Source: Haemophilus parainfluenzae ATCC 33392
Lineage (GTDB): Bacteria; Pseudomonadota; Gammaproteobacteria; Enterobacterales; Pasteurellaceae
Reading direction: 5' to 3'
NCBI RefSeq assembly: GCF_031191205.1
Contig: NZ_CP133470.1
Span: 1,123,501 to 1,187,500 of the forward strand
DNA: 64,000 nt
Position 1 is the stretch's first letter; the number at the start of each line of letters is the position of its first letter. The position numbers were made by a program, and so were the translations under genes. The notes under the pieces are model-generated. The model ran no database searches. It was not told the DNA's origin and was given only the letters and a program-made list of their open reading frames with translations. Of this stretch, positions 37,262 through 46,808 are shown piece by piece.

Positions 37262-37762
37262 CTAATTGTTAAGTTCTTCAATTTGCCAACGACTGCCATC
37301 TGCTAGCTGAATAAAATATTGATTTGATTGTTTGTGAACGTTCCATAAAAAACGACCATTTTGCTGGTAAATCGCCGTGTTTTGTTGATGCGATACATCC
37401 ACATTTATTAATATTAAGTGTTTTGCATCGGGTTGTTGTTCTGTAAATGCAGTTGCCAGTGCTAAGAACAAACCTTGTGCTTGTTTATTTGGCATCACAA
37501 AGCCGTCATTTTTCCAGCCTTGTTTCGTTAATAATAATCGAGCAATAGGTGAGCCTAGCGGATCGGTTTGAACCCATCGCCATTGTTCAGGCTGGAACTG
37601 AACAGTCAGCAAGCTTGTTTGTTTAACTTGTTGTTCTGCAAGTTGCTCTACTTTAAAGGTTCGGCTATCTGTTTTTACTTCCGGTAATGCTTCAATATTA
37701 GGTAAAGTTGAGCAAGCTGTTAGTAATGTTAATGCCCATAATAAAAGGTATTTTTTTATCAT
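37262..37762 (-). CDS. apeN: APE-cluster lipoprotein ApeN (DUF3261)
   Basis: 166 residues with a lipoprotein signal (MIKKYLLLWALTLLTACSTL; Cys17 lipidated). The body (EQWRWVQTDPLGSPIARLLL) fits DUF3261, the envelope lipoprotein present in APE clusters next to the LolA-like and MMPL proteins, probably helping move the pigment to the outer membrane. An uptake signal lies upstream. Confidence 0.78.
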   Translation of the reverse strand: MIKKYLLLWALTLLTACSTLPNIEALPEVKTDSRTFKVEQLAEQQVKQTSLLTVQFQPEQWRWVQTDPLGSPIARLLLTKQGWKNDGFVMPNKQAQGLFLALATAFTEQQPDAKHLILINVDVSHQQNTAIYQQNGRFLWNVHKQSNQYFIQLADGSRWQIEELNN

Positions 37763-37788
37763 AAAGTGCGGTCATTTTTATGCATTTT

Positions 37789-40065
37789 TTAGCGCATGAG
37801 TTTTAATGTGGTTAAAAGACTTATTATAACACCAATACTGACACTTATACCAAATGTCGCAACTGCTGGTGTGGAGCTAATGGCGAGCAGTAAAAATGAG
37901 ATTAATGTGGTACAAGCGGCCAATGTCAGTGTAATGCGTTTATGAGATGGCTCTTCATGTACGGTTTTCATATAAACGGCATAGTCAATACCAATGGCCG
38001 AAACCAGTAATAATCCAAACATTGAAAATAAACCAATAGGCAGGCCTATCCAACCAAAAATAGCGATCGTTCCTAAGATTGAGATACAAGGAATGAATAA
38101 GATTCGAATACTTGTTTTGGTTTCAAATACTTTCCATAAAAGCAATCCAGCAATAACAAAAGAAATAATTTTTAGCCAGGCAGCTTGCTCTTTTGCTTCT
38201 TTAAAAGCTTGATTTAAATAAGCTCGTTTATCTTGCCAGAAAATATCTCGATTATTTGCCAATGCTTGCATTGTTGCACTATCCGCTTGAGATATTTTTA
38301 TGATACTTGCCACCTGGTTAGGGGCTAGTTCACCTAAATAAAGCATCTTCCACGCTTGTCCAAGTTGCGTATTAAGCGCTTCAGATAACGTCAAGGGTTT
38401 ACCTTGAGAAAGTGCGGTCAAATTTTGCTGAATTTTTTCATTTGGCACGCCAATATCATTTAATACCGCATAATCATCAGCATAAATATGTTGAAGGTGT
38501 TCTGCGAATTGTTTCTGTTCTGCGAGGGGCAAAATCCACTGGCTTAATGATTTAAATGTGATGTTACGTTGAGCTAATTGCTTGCTTAACTTCGCATCTT
38601 TTTCAAGTAGTAACGCCTCATTTTCAGCCGTCAATAAAAAATATTGGCTTCCTAAATCAACCCCAGTGAGCTCACCGATAGTTTTGGCTTCATTTAACAT
38701 GGATTGAGGCATGGAGACCCATTGTCGGATATCGTCATACCATGAGGATTTAATCCCGCCTCCTAAAACTAAAAGAGAGATAATAAGGAATGTACCTTTA
38801 TTAAAGCGTTTGTTTGCAAAGGTATTTAATCCTTTTTGTATGAGATTAAATGTTCTTCTTTCGGGTAATAGTGTGGTTGGCTGATACCGATAAAATAAAT
38901 AGGGTAAGAATAACTGGGTCGCAAGTAATGCAGTAATCAAGGATACAGCCGAAAAAAGAGCAGTTTGCTGCAAGATAGGCAGATGGGTAAAGGCAAGTAG
39001 TCCATACCCAAGTAAGGTAACTAACAAGCTGATGAAAAACGTAAAACGCAATTTTTGCATCGCAAGAAGGGGCAACCATTTTCGGTCAAAAAGGGATCCT
39101 GCAAGCCAGTGAAGAGGAAAGTCAATTAATACACCGACGAGACTGGTCCCAATAACAAGGGTGAGAATATGAATTTGACCAAATCCCCACACCGTTGCTA
39201 CAACACCTGAAAGCATCCCAATTAGAATAGGCAAAAATAACCATAAAATACGAGGAGTGCGAAAGACAATCAGTAATAATAATAACGTTAAGCTCACGCC
39301 GAGTACGCTCATTAATGTACTTTCTTTTTCGGCTTTTTGTTTTGCATCAGCGGCAAACAATGCACTACCCGTAATTTTAAATTGGGCACCTGATCGAGTG
39401 AGATATTGGCGATTTTCTGTCAGAAGTGCGGTTAAATTTTCTGATGGATTGATGAAATCATTTTGTTGCAGTTCAGCACGTAATAAAACCCAAGTCATAT
39501 TATCTTGGTTGACCGTGAGCATGCCATTTTCGGCGTGCCATTGCACATTACCTTGTTGTGTTTGCTGTGCAAAACGTCCAAAACCAAGCCAATCTTGTTC
39601 TAGTGAAAGTAAATTATTTCGCTTAAATGGGTTGACGATGTCCTCCGCATATTGCTGAAAATAGCCTTTAGGATCGTTAATCAACTGTTCACGAACAGTT
39701 TGTGGCAAAGTAGCAAATGCGACAAGCTGAATATCTTGTTGTAGCGCTGTAAGATTAGGCTGAATGCGATCGGTAATATGAGAGAAAAGTTTACTGTTAC
39801 GCCATGTTTGCGCAATATGGTCAGTCAGCTGAAAAGCCTGTTTTTCATCAGCATGTCCGATAAGTGCAATAATTTGGCTATTTAACTGTTTTTCTTGCTG
39901 TTGATCAGCGAGAACTTGAACATCCACCCATTCTTGTTGAGAGGGGAGTAATGTGTGTAAATCTGTTTGTAGCCAATTTCCTTGTTTGACAAAATAGCCA
40001 AACAAGAGGGAAACAAACAAGATAAATACAGCATATAACAAGGAAAGTGCGGTTGTTTTTTTCAT
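37789..40065 (-). CDS. apeM: MMPL/RND-type exporter ApeM
   Basis: 758 residues with about 11-12 membrane helices in two halves, each preceded by a large periplasmic loop. GIDYAVYMKTVHE marks the MMPL-type second-half helix. It likely extracts the finished aryl polyene lipid from the inner membrane. It has three uptake signals, and the gene starts 13 bases after apeL. Confidence 0.87.
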   Translation of the reverse strand: MKKTTALSLLYAVFILFVSLLFGYFVKQGNWLQTDLHTLLPSQQEWVDVQVLADQQQEKQLNSQIIALIGHADEKQAFQLTDHIAQTWRNSKLFSHITDRIQPNLTALQQDIQLVAFATLPQTVREQLINDPKGYFQQYAEDIVNPFKRNNLLSLEQDWLGFGRFAQQTQQGNVQWHAENGMLTVNQDNMTWVLLRAELQQNDFINPSENLTALLTENRQYLTRSGAQFKITGSALFAADAKQKAEKESTLMSVLGVSLTLLLLLIVFRTPRILWLFLPILIGMLSGVVATVWGFGQIHILTLVIGTSLVGVLIDFPLHWLAGSLFDRKWLPLLAMQKLRFTFFISLLVTLLGYGLLAFTHLPILQQTALFSAVSLITALLATQLFLPYLFYRYQPTTLLPERRTFNLIQKGLNTFANKRFNKGTFLIISLLVLGGGIKSSWYDDIRQWVSMPQSMLNEAKTIGELTGVDLGSQYFLLTAENEALLLEKDAKLSKQLAQRNITFKSLSQWILPLAEQKQFAEHLQHIYADDYAVLNDIGVPNEKIQQNLTALSQGKPLTLSEALNTQLGQAWKMLYLGELAPNQVASIIKISQADSATMQALANNRDIFWQDKRAYLNQAFKEAKEQAAWLKIISFVIAGLLLWKVFETKTSIRILFIPCISILGTIAIFGWIGLPIGLFSMFGLLLVSAIGIDYAVYMKTVHEEPSHKRITLTLAACTTLISFLLLAISSTPAVATFGISVSIGVIISLLTTLKLMR

Positions 40066-40078
40066 CTTTTACAATCGT

Positions 40079-40663
40079 TTATTCCAGCGCTGAACGGGCA
40101 AACTGACTTAATGACTGATTAAGCTGGATTTGTTTAAATTCAATTTGTGTGCGATCGCCTTGTTTTTCATTTAAGGTTAATTTTTTCACAGTTTGATCGC
40201 CTGAAATATCAATAGTTGTGAAGATTTGCTGCATTAATAATGAATTAGGCGTTAAGGTCAGTTGCCATTGGTTAGCGTTACCGGATAATGCAAAATCAAA
40301 CTGAGATTTGAGCCCATCAATATTGCCGGATAACAACCCTAAAAAAAGACCAATTTGCTCGTTTTGCCCAACATTACCGCTATTCACCCACTGAGTTCCA
40401 TTCCATTGTTGAATCCCGTTAGGCGTGACTCTTAAGCTGTTATTAAACGGTTTTTTAAGCTGCCATAATAGCCCTTTTTGAGCTAACAAAGCGAATTGAC
40501 CTTGCATTTCAATTGGCTTGTTTAATGCCTTTAAATAGCGATGTTGGATAAAGTTTCCTTGAACACTTTGAGGTTGCTGAAGTTGTTTAACTAAATCAGC
40601 TTCAGAAAAAGCGAAGCTTACGCTGCTTAGGAACAAACCTAAGATGAAGATCATCAATCGCAT
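40079..40663 (-). CDS. apeL: LolA-like carrier protein ApeL
   Basis: 194 residues with a signal peptide (MRLMIFILGLFLSSVSFAFS). The mature part (LQQPQSVQGNFIQHRYLKAL, GLLWQLKKPF) resembles LolA, the periplasmic lipoprotein chaperone. Together with ApeM and ApeN it forms a presumed Lol-like export route for the pigment lipid. Confidence 0.82.
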   Translation of the reverse strand: MRLMIFILGLFLSSVSFAFSEADLVKQLQQPQSVQGNFIQHRYLKALNKPIEMQGQFALLAQKGLLWQLKKPFNNSLRVTPNGIQQWNGTQWVNSGNVGQNEQIGLFLGLLSGNIDGLKSQFDFALSGNANQWQLTLTPNSLLMQQIFTTIDISGDQTVKKLTLNEKQGDRTQIEFKQIQLNQSLSQFARSALE

Positions 40664-40665
40664 TA

Positions 40666-41109
40666 TTATTCCCCTTCAGATACAAAAGTAGGATGAGTTT
40701 TGACCGCACTTTGCCAACATGGTGGTGTTTGTAATTGCATTTCGCGTGTTTGCATACTAACGGCTACTTGGGTGGTACTTGCCGTGGTTAATTTTTGATT
40801 GGTTTTAGCATCAAAAATAACATAATCAATGCGCAAACAAGTTTCATATTCGACTACTTTTAATTCAATTCGGATTTTTTGACGAAATAATGCTGGGTTA
40901 ACATATTTAATATTAAGTTGAACGATTGGCCAACCAAACCCTTGTTTTTTCATAACATCATAGGTATAGCCAATTTCCTCTAGGAATTGACAGCGTGCCA
41001 TCTCAAGGTATTTGACGTAATGCCCATGCCACATAATATCCATCGAGTCGACATCAAAGAATTGCACTTCGAATTCAGAATTATGACGGCAAAAAACATG
41101 TTTTTTCAT
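40666..41109 (-). CDS. apeK: Hotdog thioesterase ApeK
   Basis: 147 residues of the 4HBT type: FEVQFFDVDSMDIMWHGHYVKYLEMARCQFLE contains the catalytic aspartate region. Its role is probably to release or proofread aryl polyene acyl chains. It overlaps the acyltransferase gene by 4 bases (ATGA). Confidence 0.82.
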   Translation of the reverse strand: MKKHVFCRHNSEFEVQFFDVDSMDIMWHGHYVKYLEMARCQFLEEIGYTYDVMKKQGFGWPIVQLNIKYVNPALFRQKIRIELKVVEYETCLRIDYVIFDAKTNQKLTTASTTQVAVSMQTREMQLQTPPCWQSAVKTHPTFVSEGE

Positions 41110-42044
41110 TTTTTATCATTCCAAAAGTTATAAAAGTTAAACCAAAGTAGAGGATTTTCTGCACATTCTTTGGCAAGTAAGTCTGCATATTGTTGCATGA
41201 CTTGTTTAATATTTTCTTCTCGCGCTTTGCCACGCCCGCTAATTGGGGGAGAAAAACGGCGCAATTTCATTCGATATTGTCCTTTTTCTTTAAGGCAAAA
41301 AATTGTATTTAAAGGTGCTTTTAAAATACTTGCAAATAGCCACGCACCTTGAGGGAATTCAGCATAATGGCCAAGGAAGTTGACTGATTGTGTTTTATCG
41401 CCACGGATAGGTACGCGATCAGCCGCAATCGCAATCCATTCACCTTGCTCTAAGCGTTGAGAAAGCTCTAACATTTTTTGCGCATCTAAATCTTCAACTT
41501 GAATAAGGGGTAAGGCATCTGCACCGGCTTCAACTAATGCTTTATTAAAAGCTTCAGCATTTTTGCTATGTACTAATACATTCAAATGAAAGTTTTTGTG
41601 TTGTCCGCTATCGACTAATGCTCGACAAATCTCGATGTTACCAAAATGCGAGCAAACAAGAATCTGACCTCGTCCACCTTGATCTACATCGCCATATAAA
41701 TTATCAGCATCATCGACAATTAAATCCGTGTAATGGATTTTCCGCTGCCAAACCGCAAAATTGTCGCAAATGATTTCACCAAAAAAGAGAAACTGACGAA
41801 ATACAGAAAATGAGGGTAAATGACAATGTGGAAACTGTTGTTTGAGACGGTGTTGGTAAGTTTTAATATTATTTCGCGCTTCTTTTGCCGTGAGATAAAA
41901 ATAACAAACCACCACAAATGTGGCGATTTTAATTAACCATAATGGGCAATATTTCACGATTAATCGCGTGATATTTAAGAAGAACGCATTCCCTCGCTCA
42001 GATTGTTTCGCCCAATGTTGGCTATTCTCAGTTGATTGATTCAT
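41106..42044 (-). CDS. apeJ: APE-cluster acyltransferase (LpxL-like; C-terminal half of ApeJ)
   Basis: 312 residues with an N-terminal membrane helix and the lipid A acyltransferase motif VCSHFGNIEICR (H-x4-E). In E. coli APE clusters, ApeJ joins a glycosyltransferase and this acyltransferase in one protein; here they are two genes sharing ATGA. It likely transfers the polyene acyl group to the glycolipid anchor. Confidence 0.75.
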   Translation of the reverse strand: MNQSTENSQHWAKQSERGNAFFLNITRLIVKYCPLWLIKIATFVVVCYFYLTAKEARNNIKTYQHRLKQQFPHCHLPSFSVFRQFLFFGEIICDNFAVWQRKIHYTDLIVDDADNLYGDVDQGGRGQILVCSHFGNIEICRALVDSGQHKNFHLNVLVHSKNAEAFNKALVEAGADALPLIQVEDLDAQKMLELSQRLEQGEWIAIAADRVPIRGDKTQSVNFLGHYAEFPQGAWLFASILKAPLNTIFCLKEKGQYRMKLRRFSPPISGRGKAREENIKQVMQQYADLLAKECAENPLLWFNFYNFWNDKK

Positions 42045-42769
42045 AGCGGCTTTCCGGTTAATAAGCGTTTTAACATCCCAAAAAATAAATACATGTGCAT
42101 TTTACTGATTAACACATTGTCTTTCCAAGCATTGAAATGTGAGACACCATTTTTATCGTAGGAAACGGGGGAGTCAACCCAAATTAATGGTATTTGGTAC
42201 CAGTGAGCCTTGATGAGAATTTCGATATCAAAATCCATGCGGTTTCCGACATGTTCATTATCGAGAATTTCAATGGTGCGATTTAATGGATACAAGCGAA
42301 AGCCACACATGCCATCTTTAATATCGAGAGAAAGCGTGTGAATGGCATTCCAAAAATCTGTAATTTTTCTCCCATAAAGTCGGGATTTAGGCGCATCATC
42401 ACCATAGATGGGTTTACCACAAATAAGTGCGGTCGGATTTTCAAGCATTTTTTGTTGCATTGAAAGGGCATCAATCAGATTGTGTTGGCCATCTGCATCC
42501 ACTTGCAAGGCATGTGTAAATCCTTGCTCAAATGCTAATCTAAAACCTACTTTCATCGCGCCACCTTTACCTTGATTTTGTGGGCAATAATGAATATGTA
42601 GGTTGTCTTTTTCTGAAAGAGAAGCTAATGATTTTTTATGCTGTTCAGATGATCCATCATCAACCACTAATACAGGTAAATTTAGCTTGTGTAATTGGTT
42701 AATTACATTGCCAATTTTGTCAGAATGATTGTAGTGCGGGATAATCGCAATAAGTTTCGGTTCCATCAT
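42041..42769 (-). CDS. APE-cluster glycosyltransferase family 2 (N-terminal half of ApeJ)
   Basis: 242 residues, GT2: nucleotide-sugar strand IIPHYNHSDKIGNVINQL, VVDDGSSEQHKK, and acceptor/metal motif QVDADGQHN. It is cytosolic, without membrane helices. It is coupled by a 4-base overlap to the acyltransferase, with which it forms the equivalent of ApeJ. Confidence 0.78.
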   Translation of the reverse strand: MMEPKLIAIIPHYNHSDKIGNVINQLHKLNLPVLVVDDGSSEQHKKSLASLSEKDNLHIHYCPQNQGKGGAMKVGFRLAFEQGFTHALQVDADGQHNLIDALSMQQKMLENPTALICGKPIYGDDAPKSRLYGRKITDFWNAIHTLSLDIKDGMCGFRLYPLNRTIEILDNEHVGNRMDFDIEILIKAHWYQIPLIWVDSPVSYDKNGVSHFNAWKDNVLISKMHMYLFFGMLKRLLTGKPL

Positions 42770-42775
42770 AGCAAG

Positions 42776-44083
42776 TTAAAATTGTTCTTCTTTTTCATGT
42801 AAAAATATGGCATCAAAATCTGCTCGACTAATCTTGAATTGGCTATTACGTGGCAATTTGTTAGTAAATCGCCAAAAGCGTGGTAAGCCTGAATGTTCCT
42901 GGGTTTTACTTAAATGGAGCCGGAGTTGTTTTAATAATTCAGCCCGTCCTTTTTGTAGATAAAAGGAAATGCCTTCTTCCTTCAATTCAACCCAAGCAGC
43001 AGGGCGTAAATGATTAGGGTGTTGTGCAACATAGCAATCTCGAATATAAGGGTGTTTCAGTAGGTCTTGTTCAATTCGAACTAGAGAAATACGCTTATCG
43101 CCAAATTTAACGATGCGATCAATGCGTCCTAATAAGTTAAATTGATTACCGATGATTTCAACACCATCTGCTGTTTGCTCACGCTGTTCAAGCCAAGGTG
43201 ATTCAACCCATAACGCATTTTCTTCATTTACCCCGATTTTAGTTACGGGTGTAGGGGTCCAAAGCCCGGCTTGTTCACGAAACGCAATGACGCCCGTTTC
43301 TGTACTACCATAGCCTTCAATGGTTTTAGTTTTAAGCTTGGCGCGCATGGCTGTTGCGGTTTCTTCTGGCAGCATCCCACCTGAAGATAGAATGCCTAAA
43401 ATACGACATTGATGAAGTTGAGGTTCATCTAAATTTAAATGGGTCAGTAATGCAGGGCTACTAACCCAAATAGACTGTTTCGCAATAAGGCTTTCTGCAA
43501 TCATATATTCTGGATAAGGGAGCTGTTTGCGGCCAATTGACCAGCCCATTGTCAGCGGTAACATGACTCGATAGGATAGACCATAGTGGTGCTGTGCAGA
43601 AACGCTTGAGACAATATGGATGCCATTTCCTTCCGGGAAAGGAAGTGACTGACTGATTGCTTCAGATTCTTGCCACATTTTTTCAGCTGTTTTCACCATG
43701 ATTTTAGGTTGTCCACTACTTCCTGATGTTTTTAGCCAAATTTCAGTTTGACAATGTTTATCAATGAAGAAATCTTTTTTATCAACAACTTGTGAAATGC
43801 CGTAAGTGTTGAATTTATTGTCATCAAATAACATATCAGCATTATCACGAATCCATTCTTGATTTTCATCGAGAAGATTAGGTGGAAGCAAAATTCGGGT
43901 TTTAGCATCAAAACAGGCAAGCATTGCACAGGCATAGTTTGCGGCATCCTCAAACCAAAATGCTGCACTTTGAATATTATCTTGTTGGAGTTGTTGGCTG
44001 ATTTGTTGACAACGATAAGTAAAATCTTGCCAGCGCCATTCTGGATTTAATGCAATAAGTGAGTTAGGTTGATGTTTATTCAT
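42776..44083 (-). CDS. apeH: Acyl/aryl-ACP adenylating ligase ApeH
   Basis: 435 residues of the AMP-binding superfamily. It has the phosphate loop WLKTSGSSGQPK and EGYGSTETGV, and a lysine-bearing tail (RNSQFKISRADFD). In APE clusters ApeH activates 4-hydroxybenzoate-type starter for the ACP. A related ligase, fused to a dehydratase, lies at 44608. It overlaps apeG by 8 bases. Confidence 0.82.
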   Translation of the reverse strand: MNKHQPNSLIALNPEWRWQDFTYRCQQISQQLQQDNIQSAAFWFEDAANYACAMLACFDAKTRILLPPNLLDENQEWIRDNADMLFDDNKFNTYGISQVVDKKDFFIDKHCQTEIWLKTSGSSGQPKIMVKTAEKMWQESEAISQSLPFPEGNGIHIVSSVSAQHHYGLSYRVMLPLTMGWSIGRKQLPYPEYMIAESLIAKQSIWVSSPALLTHLNLDEPQLHQCRILGILSSGGMLPEETATAMRAKLKTKTIEGYGSTETGVIAFREQAGLWTPTPVTKIGVNEENALWVESPWLEQREQTADGVEIIGNQFNLLGRIDRIVKFGDKRISLVRIEQDLLKHPYIRDCYVAQHPNHLRPAAWVELKEEGISFYLQKGRAELLKQLRLHLSKTQEHSGLPRFWRFTNKLPRNSQFKISRADFDAIFLHEKEEQF

Positions 44084-44633
44084 AGTGATTCCGTTTTACG
44101 CGTTGACGAATGAGCCATTCAATACTCATAACTAGGCCCATAATAATGTAAGAAATAACCCCAGTATAAATTGCCCAATATTCTAATAAGTTAAATGCAA
44201 TAAAGAGCGTTGAAAGCAAAATATTTAAACAAAATACACTGCACCAGACTTGGGTTACTCGGCGAGTATATTGAATAGCTTGAGTATTGAGATTAGGCGT
44301 TTGTAAACGAGCTAATCTTTCAACCAATGATTGAGATTGGAATAGACTTCCGCCAAATAACACCAACATAATGCCATTCATTAAAATAGGGTACCAATAC
44401 ATCATATCGAGTGAGCGTTGCCACCCCACAAGGAATAATAGGATAGCCATGCTTAATGCAAAAATTCTTTGCCCCTTATGCGGGTGTATTAGGCTTTTAA
44501 TCAACCATAATAAACTCATCACATAAGGTAACGTATGCAAGAGTTGGTCTGCTTGAAAGAAAAGCCAAATAATCGGATAAGCTATGGCTGTTAGCGCAAG
44601 CAATATATTAACAATCAGTAGGATGATCTTCAT
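44076..44633 (-). CDS. apeG: APE-cluster membrane protein ApeG (COG4648)
   Basis: 185 residues with about five hydrophobic helices (first: ILLIVNILLALTAIAYPIIW). The family, COG4648, is found almost only beside aryl polyene genes; its role is unknown. It starts 26 bases inside the end of the ligase-dehydratase gene and runs into apeH. Confidence 0.78.
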   Translation of the reverse strand: MKIILLIVNILLALTAIAYPIIWLFFQADQLLHTLPYVMSLLWLIKSLIHPHKGQRIFALSMAILLFLVGWQRSLDMMYWYPILMNGIMLVLFGGSLFQSQSLVERLARLQTPNLNTQAIQYTRRVTQVWCSVFCLNILLSTLFIAFNLLEYWAIYTGVISYIIMGLVMSIEWLIRQRVKRNHYE

Positions 44634-46290
44634 GCTCTATGATGGCTAATCCAGTACAGCAAGTTTCATTATTGGCAAGTAATTGAAATGCCATTCTATT
44701 TTTTGATGAATCCCATTTTAATTGAATATCAAAGCGATCATTCGGCCGTAAGAATGTTTGATACTTCAGCTTATCGAATGAACGAATAATGACTTCTTTA
44801 CCAAAAAATGCCTTTATTTTTTCCGAAATCCATTGTAATTCAATGACGCCAGGGACTAATGGAAATTCAGCGAAGTGATCTTTTAGATACACTAAATCAA
44901 GTGGCACAATACCGGTTGAGATTTGTGAATTTTCATTTTTGCTTTGTTCAAGCCAAATCGCATCCTTACAGGTTTCTAAACAAGTGCGGTTAAATTCCAG
45001 CTTATTTATTTTTGACTGACTATTACGTGGTAATTGATAAGTAAATCGCCAGAAACGAGGGATGGCTGCTTTTTCTTGAGAATGCTCTAAGAAAAGTTTT
45101 AGCTTATGAATAAGCGCTCTTCGACCTTTCTCTCTAAAAAATTGAATACCTTGTTCAGTTAAACCAATCCAGGCGGCAAGACGAGATTTCTCAGGATGTT
45201 GAGCAATATAACAATCTTCAATAAATTCGTGTTTATTCAATGCCGTTTCTACGCCTAATAAGGAAATTCTTTTATCTCCTATTTTGACGATGCGATCTGC
45301 TCGTCCTAATAAACGGAAACCGTTTTCTTCAAACTCAACCACATCTGCGGTTTGCTCACGCTTAGCAAGCCAAACCCCTTCAATCCATAACTCGCCTTGC
45401 TCATTGCTGCCAAGTTGGCTATTAGGTAATTGTCGCCAAAGGGAAATATCATCCCGAATAGCAATTGGACCCGTCTCCGTGCTGCCATAAATTTCGATAA
45501 CAGGATGATGAATTTTGGCTCTAATTTGCTCAGATAGCTCTTCAGCTAGAGCACCACCAGAAGAAATAATCCCCACAATATTTTCAGAAATTTTCATTTG
45601 TTGCCAATCTATGCCTGAAAGCATTGCTGGGCTGCTCACAATTACAGCTGATTGTGATTGATTCGCTTCTTGCATGACACATTCTGGATAGAAAAGTTGT
45701 TTTCGACCAATTTGCCAGCCGTTAACCAGTGACATCATAATATGTACGGTTAAGCCGTAAATATGCTGAATGCTTACAGTGCTAATTGCCGTAATGTTAT
45801 TTCCGGCAGGGAATGGTAAACCTTTGGCTAATACTTCTCCGCCTAACCACATTTGTTCTGCTGTTTTAATGATGGTTTTGGCTTCACCTGTGCTACCTGA
45901 GGTTTTCAACCAGATTTCACTTTGGTTACTAAAGTCAAAGAGCGGTCGATTTTTAGCAACATTTTCCCAATCTTGTGTGATGCCAAATTGAGAGATTTGC
46001 TCGCATTTTTCGAGTTCAATATCACGATCAGTAAGCCAAAGTTCAGAATTCTCATTTGCCCACTGAATACTTTCTTCAGTGAAATTAGGTGGGAAAAGAA
46101 CACGAACATTAGCATGCCAAGCACCTAGCAGTAGGCATGCCAATGTTGCACCATCTTCTAGCCATATCGTAACGGATCGAAGTTGACGCTGTTGCAATTC
46201 AGCTGAAATTTGAAACGCTCGGCACTCAAAATCAGCATAGAGCCAACTTGGGTGCTGAGCAATAAGAGAAGTCGGTAAGTAAGGTGTCAT
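44608..46290 (-). CDS. Fused adenylating ligase + hotdog dehydratase (ApeH-ApeI type)
   Basis: 560 residues. Residues 1 to about 440 are a second adenylating enzyme (WLKTSGSTGEAK; EIYGSTETGP). The last 110 hold a FabA/FabZ-like hotdog domain (LKDHFAEFPLVPGVIELQWIS), equivalent to ApeI, which is otherwise missing. In the E. coli cluster these are separate genes. So the cell has two ligase domains and two dehydratases. It is placed between apeF and apeG, sharing TAATG with apeF. Confidence 0.82.
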   Translation of the reverse strand: MTPYLPTSLIAQHPSWLYADFECRAFQISAELQQRQLRSVTIWLEDGATLACLLLGAWHANVRVLFPPNFTEESIQWANENSELWLTDRDIELEKCEQISQFGITQDWENVAKNRPLFDFSNQSEIWLKTSGSTGEAKTIIKTAEQMWLGGEVLAKGLPFPAGNNITAISTVSIQHIYGLTVHIMMSLVNGWQIGRKQLFYPECVMQEANQSQSAVIVSSPAMLSGIDWQQMKISENIVGIISSGGALAEELSEQIRAKIHHPVIEIYGSTETGPIAIRDDISLWRQLPNSQLGSNEQGELWIEGVWLAKREQTADVVEFEENGFRLLGRADRIVKIGDKRISLLGVETALNKHEFIEDCYIAQHPEKSRLAAWIGLTEQGIQFFREKGRRALIHKLKLFLEHSQEKAAIPRFWRFTYQLPRNSQSKINKLEFNRTCLETCKDAIWLEQSKNENSQISTGIVPLDLVYLKDHFAEFPLVPGVIELQWISEKIKAFFGKEVIIRSFDKLKYQTFLRPNDRFDIQLKWDSSKNRMAFQLLANNETCCTGLAIIEHEDHPTDC

Positions 46291-46541
46291 TATTGTGCGT
46301 TTTGACTAAGTTTTAGAACCGCCTGAACCACGTCATCTACAGTACGCACATTGCGGAAATCTTCCGCTTGAAGTTTATGCCCTGTTTTACGTTTAATATG
46401 ATCGATTAAGTCGATAGCATCAATACTATCGATCTCTAAATCTTCATAAAGATTCGTTTCCGGCTTAATTCTTTCTGGTTCAATCTCAAATAAAGATTCC
46501 AGAGCTTCCGTTAATAAATCTCTGATTTCCTGTTCAGTCAT
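46290..46541 (-). CDS. apeF: Aryl polyene acyl carrier protein ApeF
   Basis: 83 residues; the phosphopantetheine serine is in EIDSIDAIDLIDHIK. It is one of a tandem ACP pair carrying starter or growing polyene. The stop overlaps the start of the ligase-dehydratase gene (TAATG). Confidence 0.87.
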   Translation of the reverse strand: MTEQEIRDLLTEALESLFEIEPERIKPETNLYEDLEIDSIDAIDLIDHIKRKTGHKLQAEDFRNVRTVDDVVQAVLKLSQNAQ

Positions 46542-46544
46542 GAA

Positions 46545-46808
46545 TTATGCCTCACCTTTTTGTGTACGAATAAAGTGAGCAAGTGTTGCTACGCTTTCAA
46601 AGTGATCTCTTAATTGAGTTTGTTCACCATCTAATTGTAGACCAAATGTTTTTTGAACAGCTAAGCCTAATTCTAAGGCATCAACTGAATCTAAACCTAG
46701 CCCTTCAGATGAAAAAAGAGGCATGTCAGTTTCAATATCGTCGATACTGATGTCTTCTAATGCCAGGCTATCAATGATAAGTTGTTTTAATTGTTGTTCA
46801 AGTTGCAT
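46545..46808 (-). CDS. apeE: Aryl polyene acyl carrier protein ApeE
   Basis: 87 residues; phosphopantetheine site GLGLDSVDALELGLAV. It shares the 4-base TAATG junction with apeD and lies 3 bases before apeF. Confidence 0.87.
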   Translation of the reverse strand: MQLEQQLKQLIIDSLALEDISIDDIETDMPLFSSEGLGLDSVDALELGLAVQKTFGLQLDGEQTQLRDHFESVATLAHFIRTQKGEA

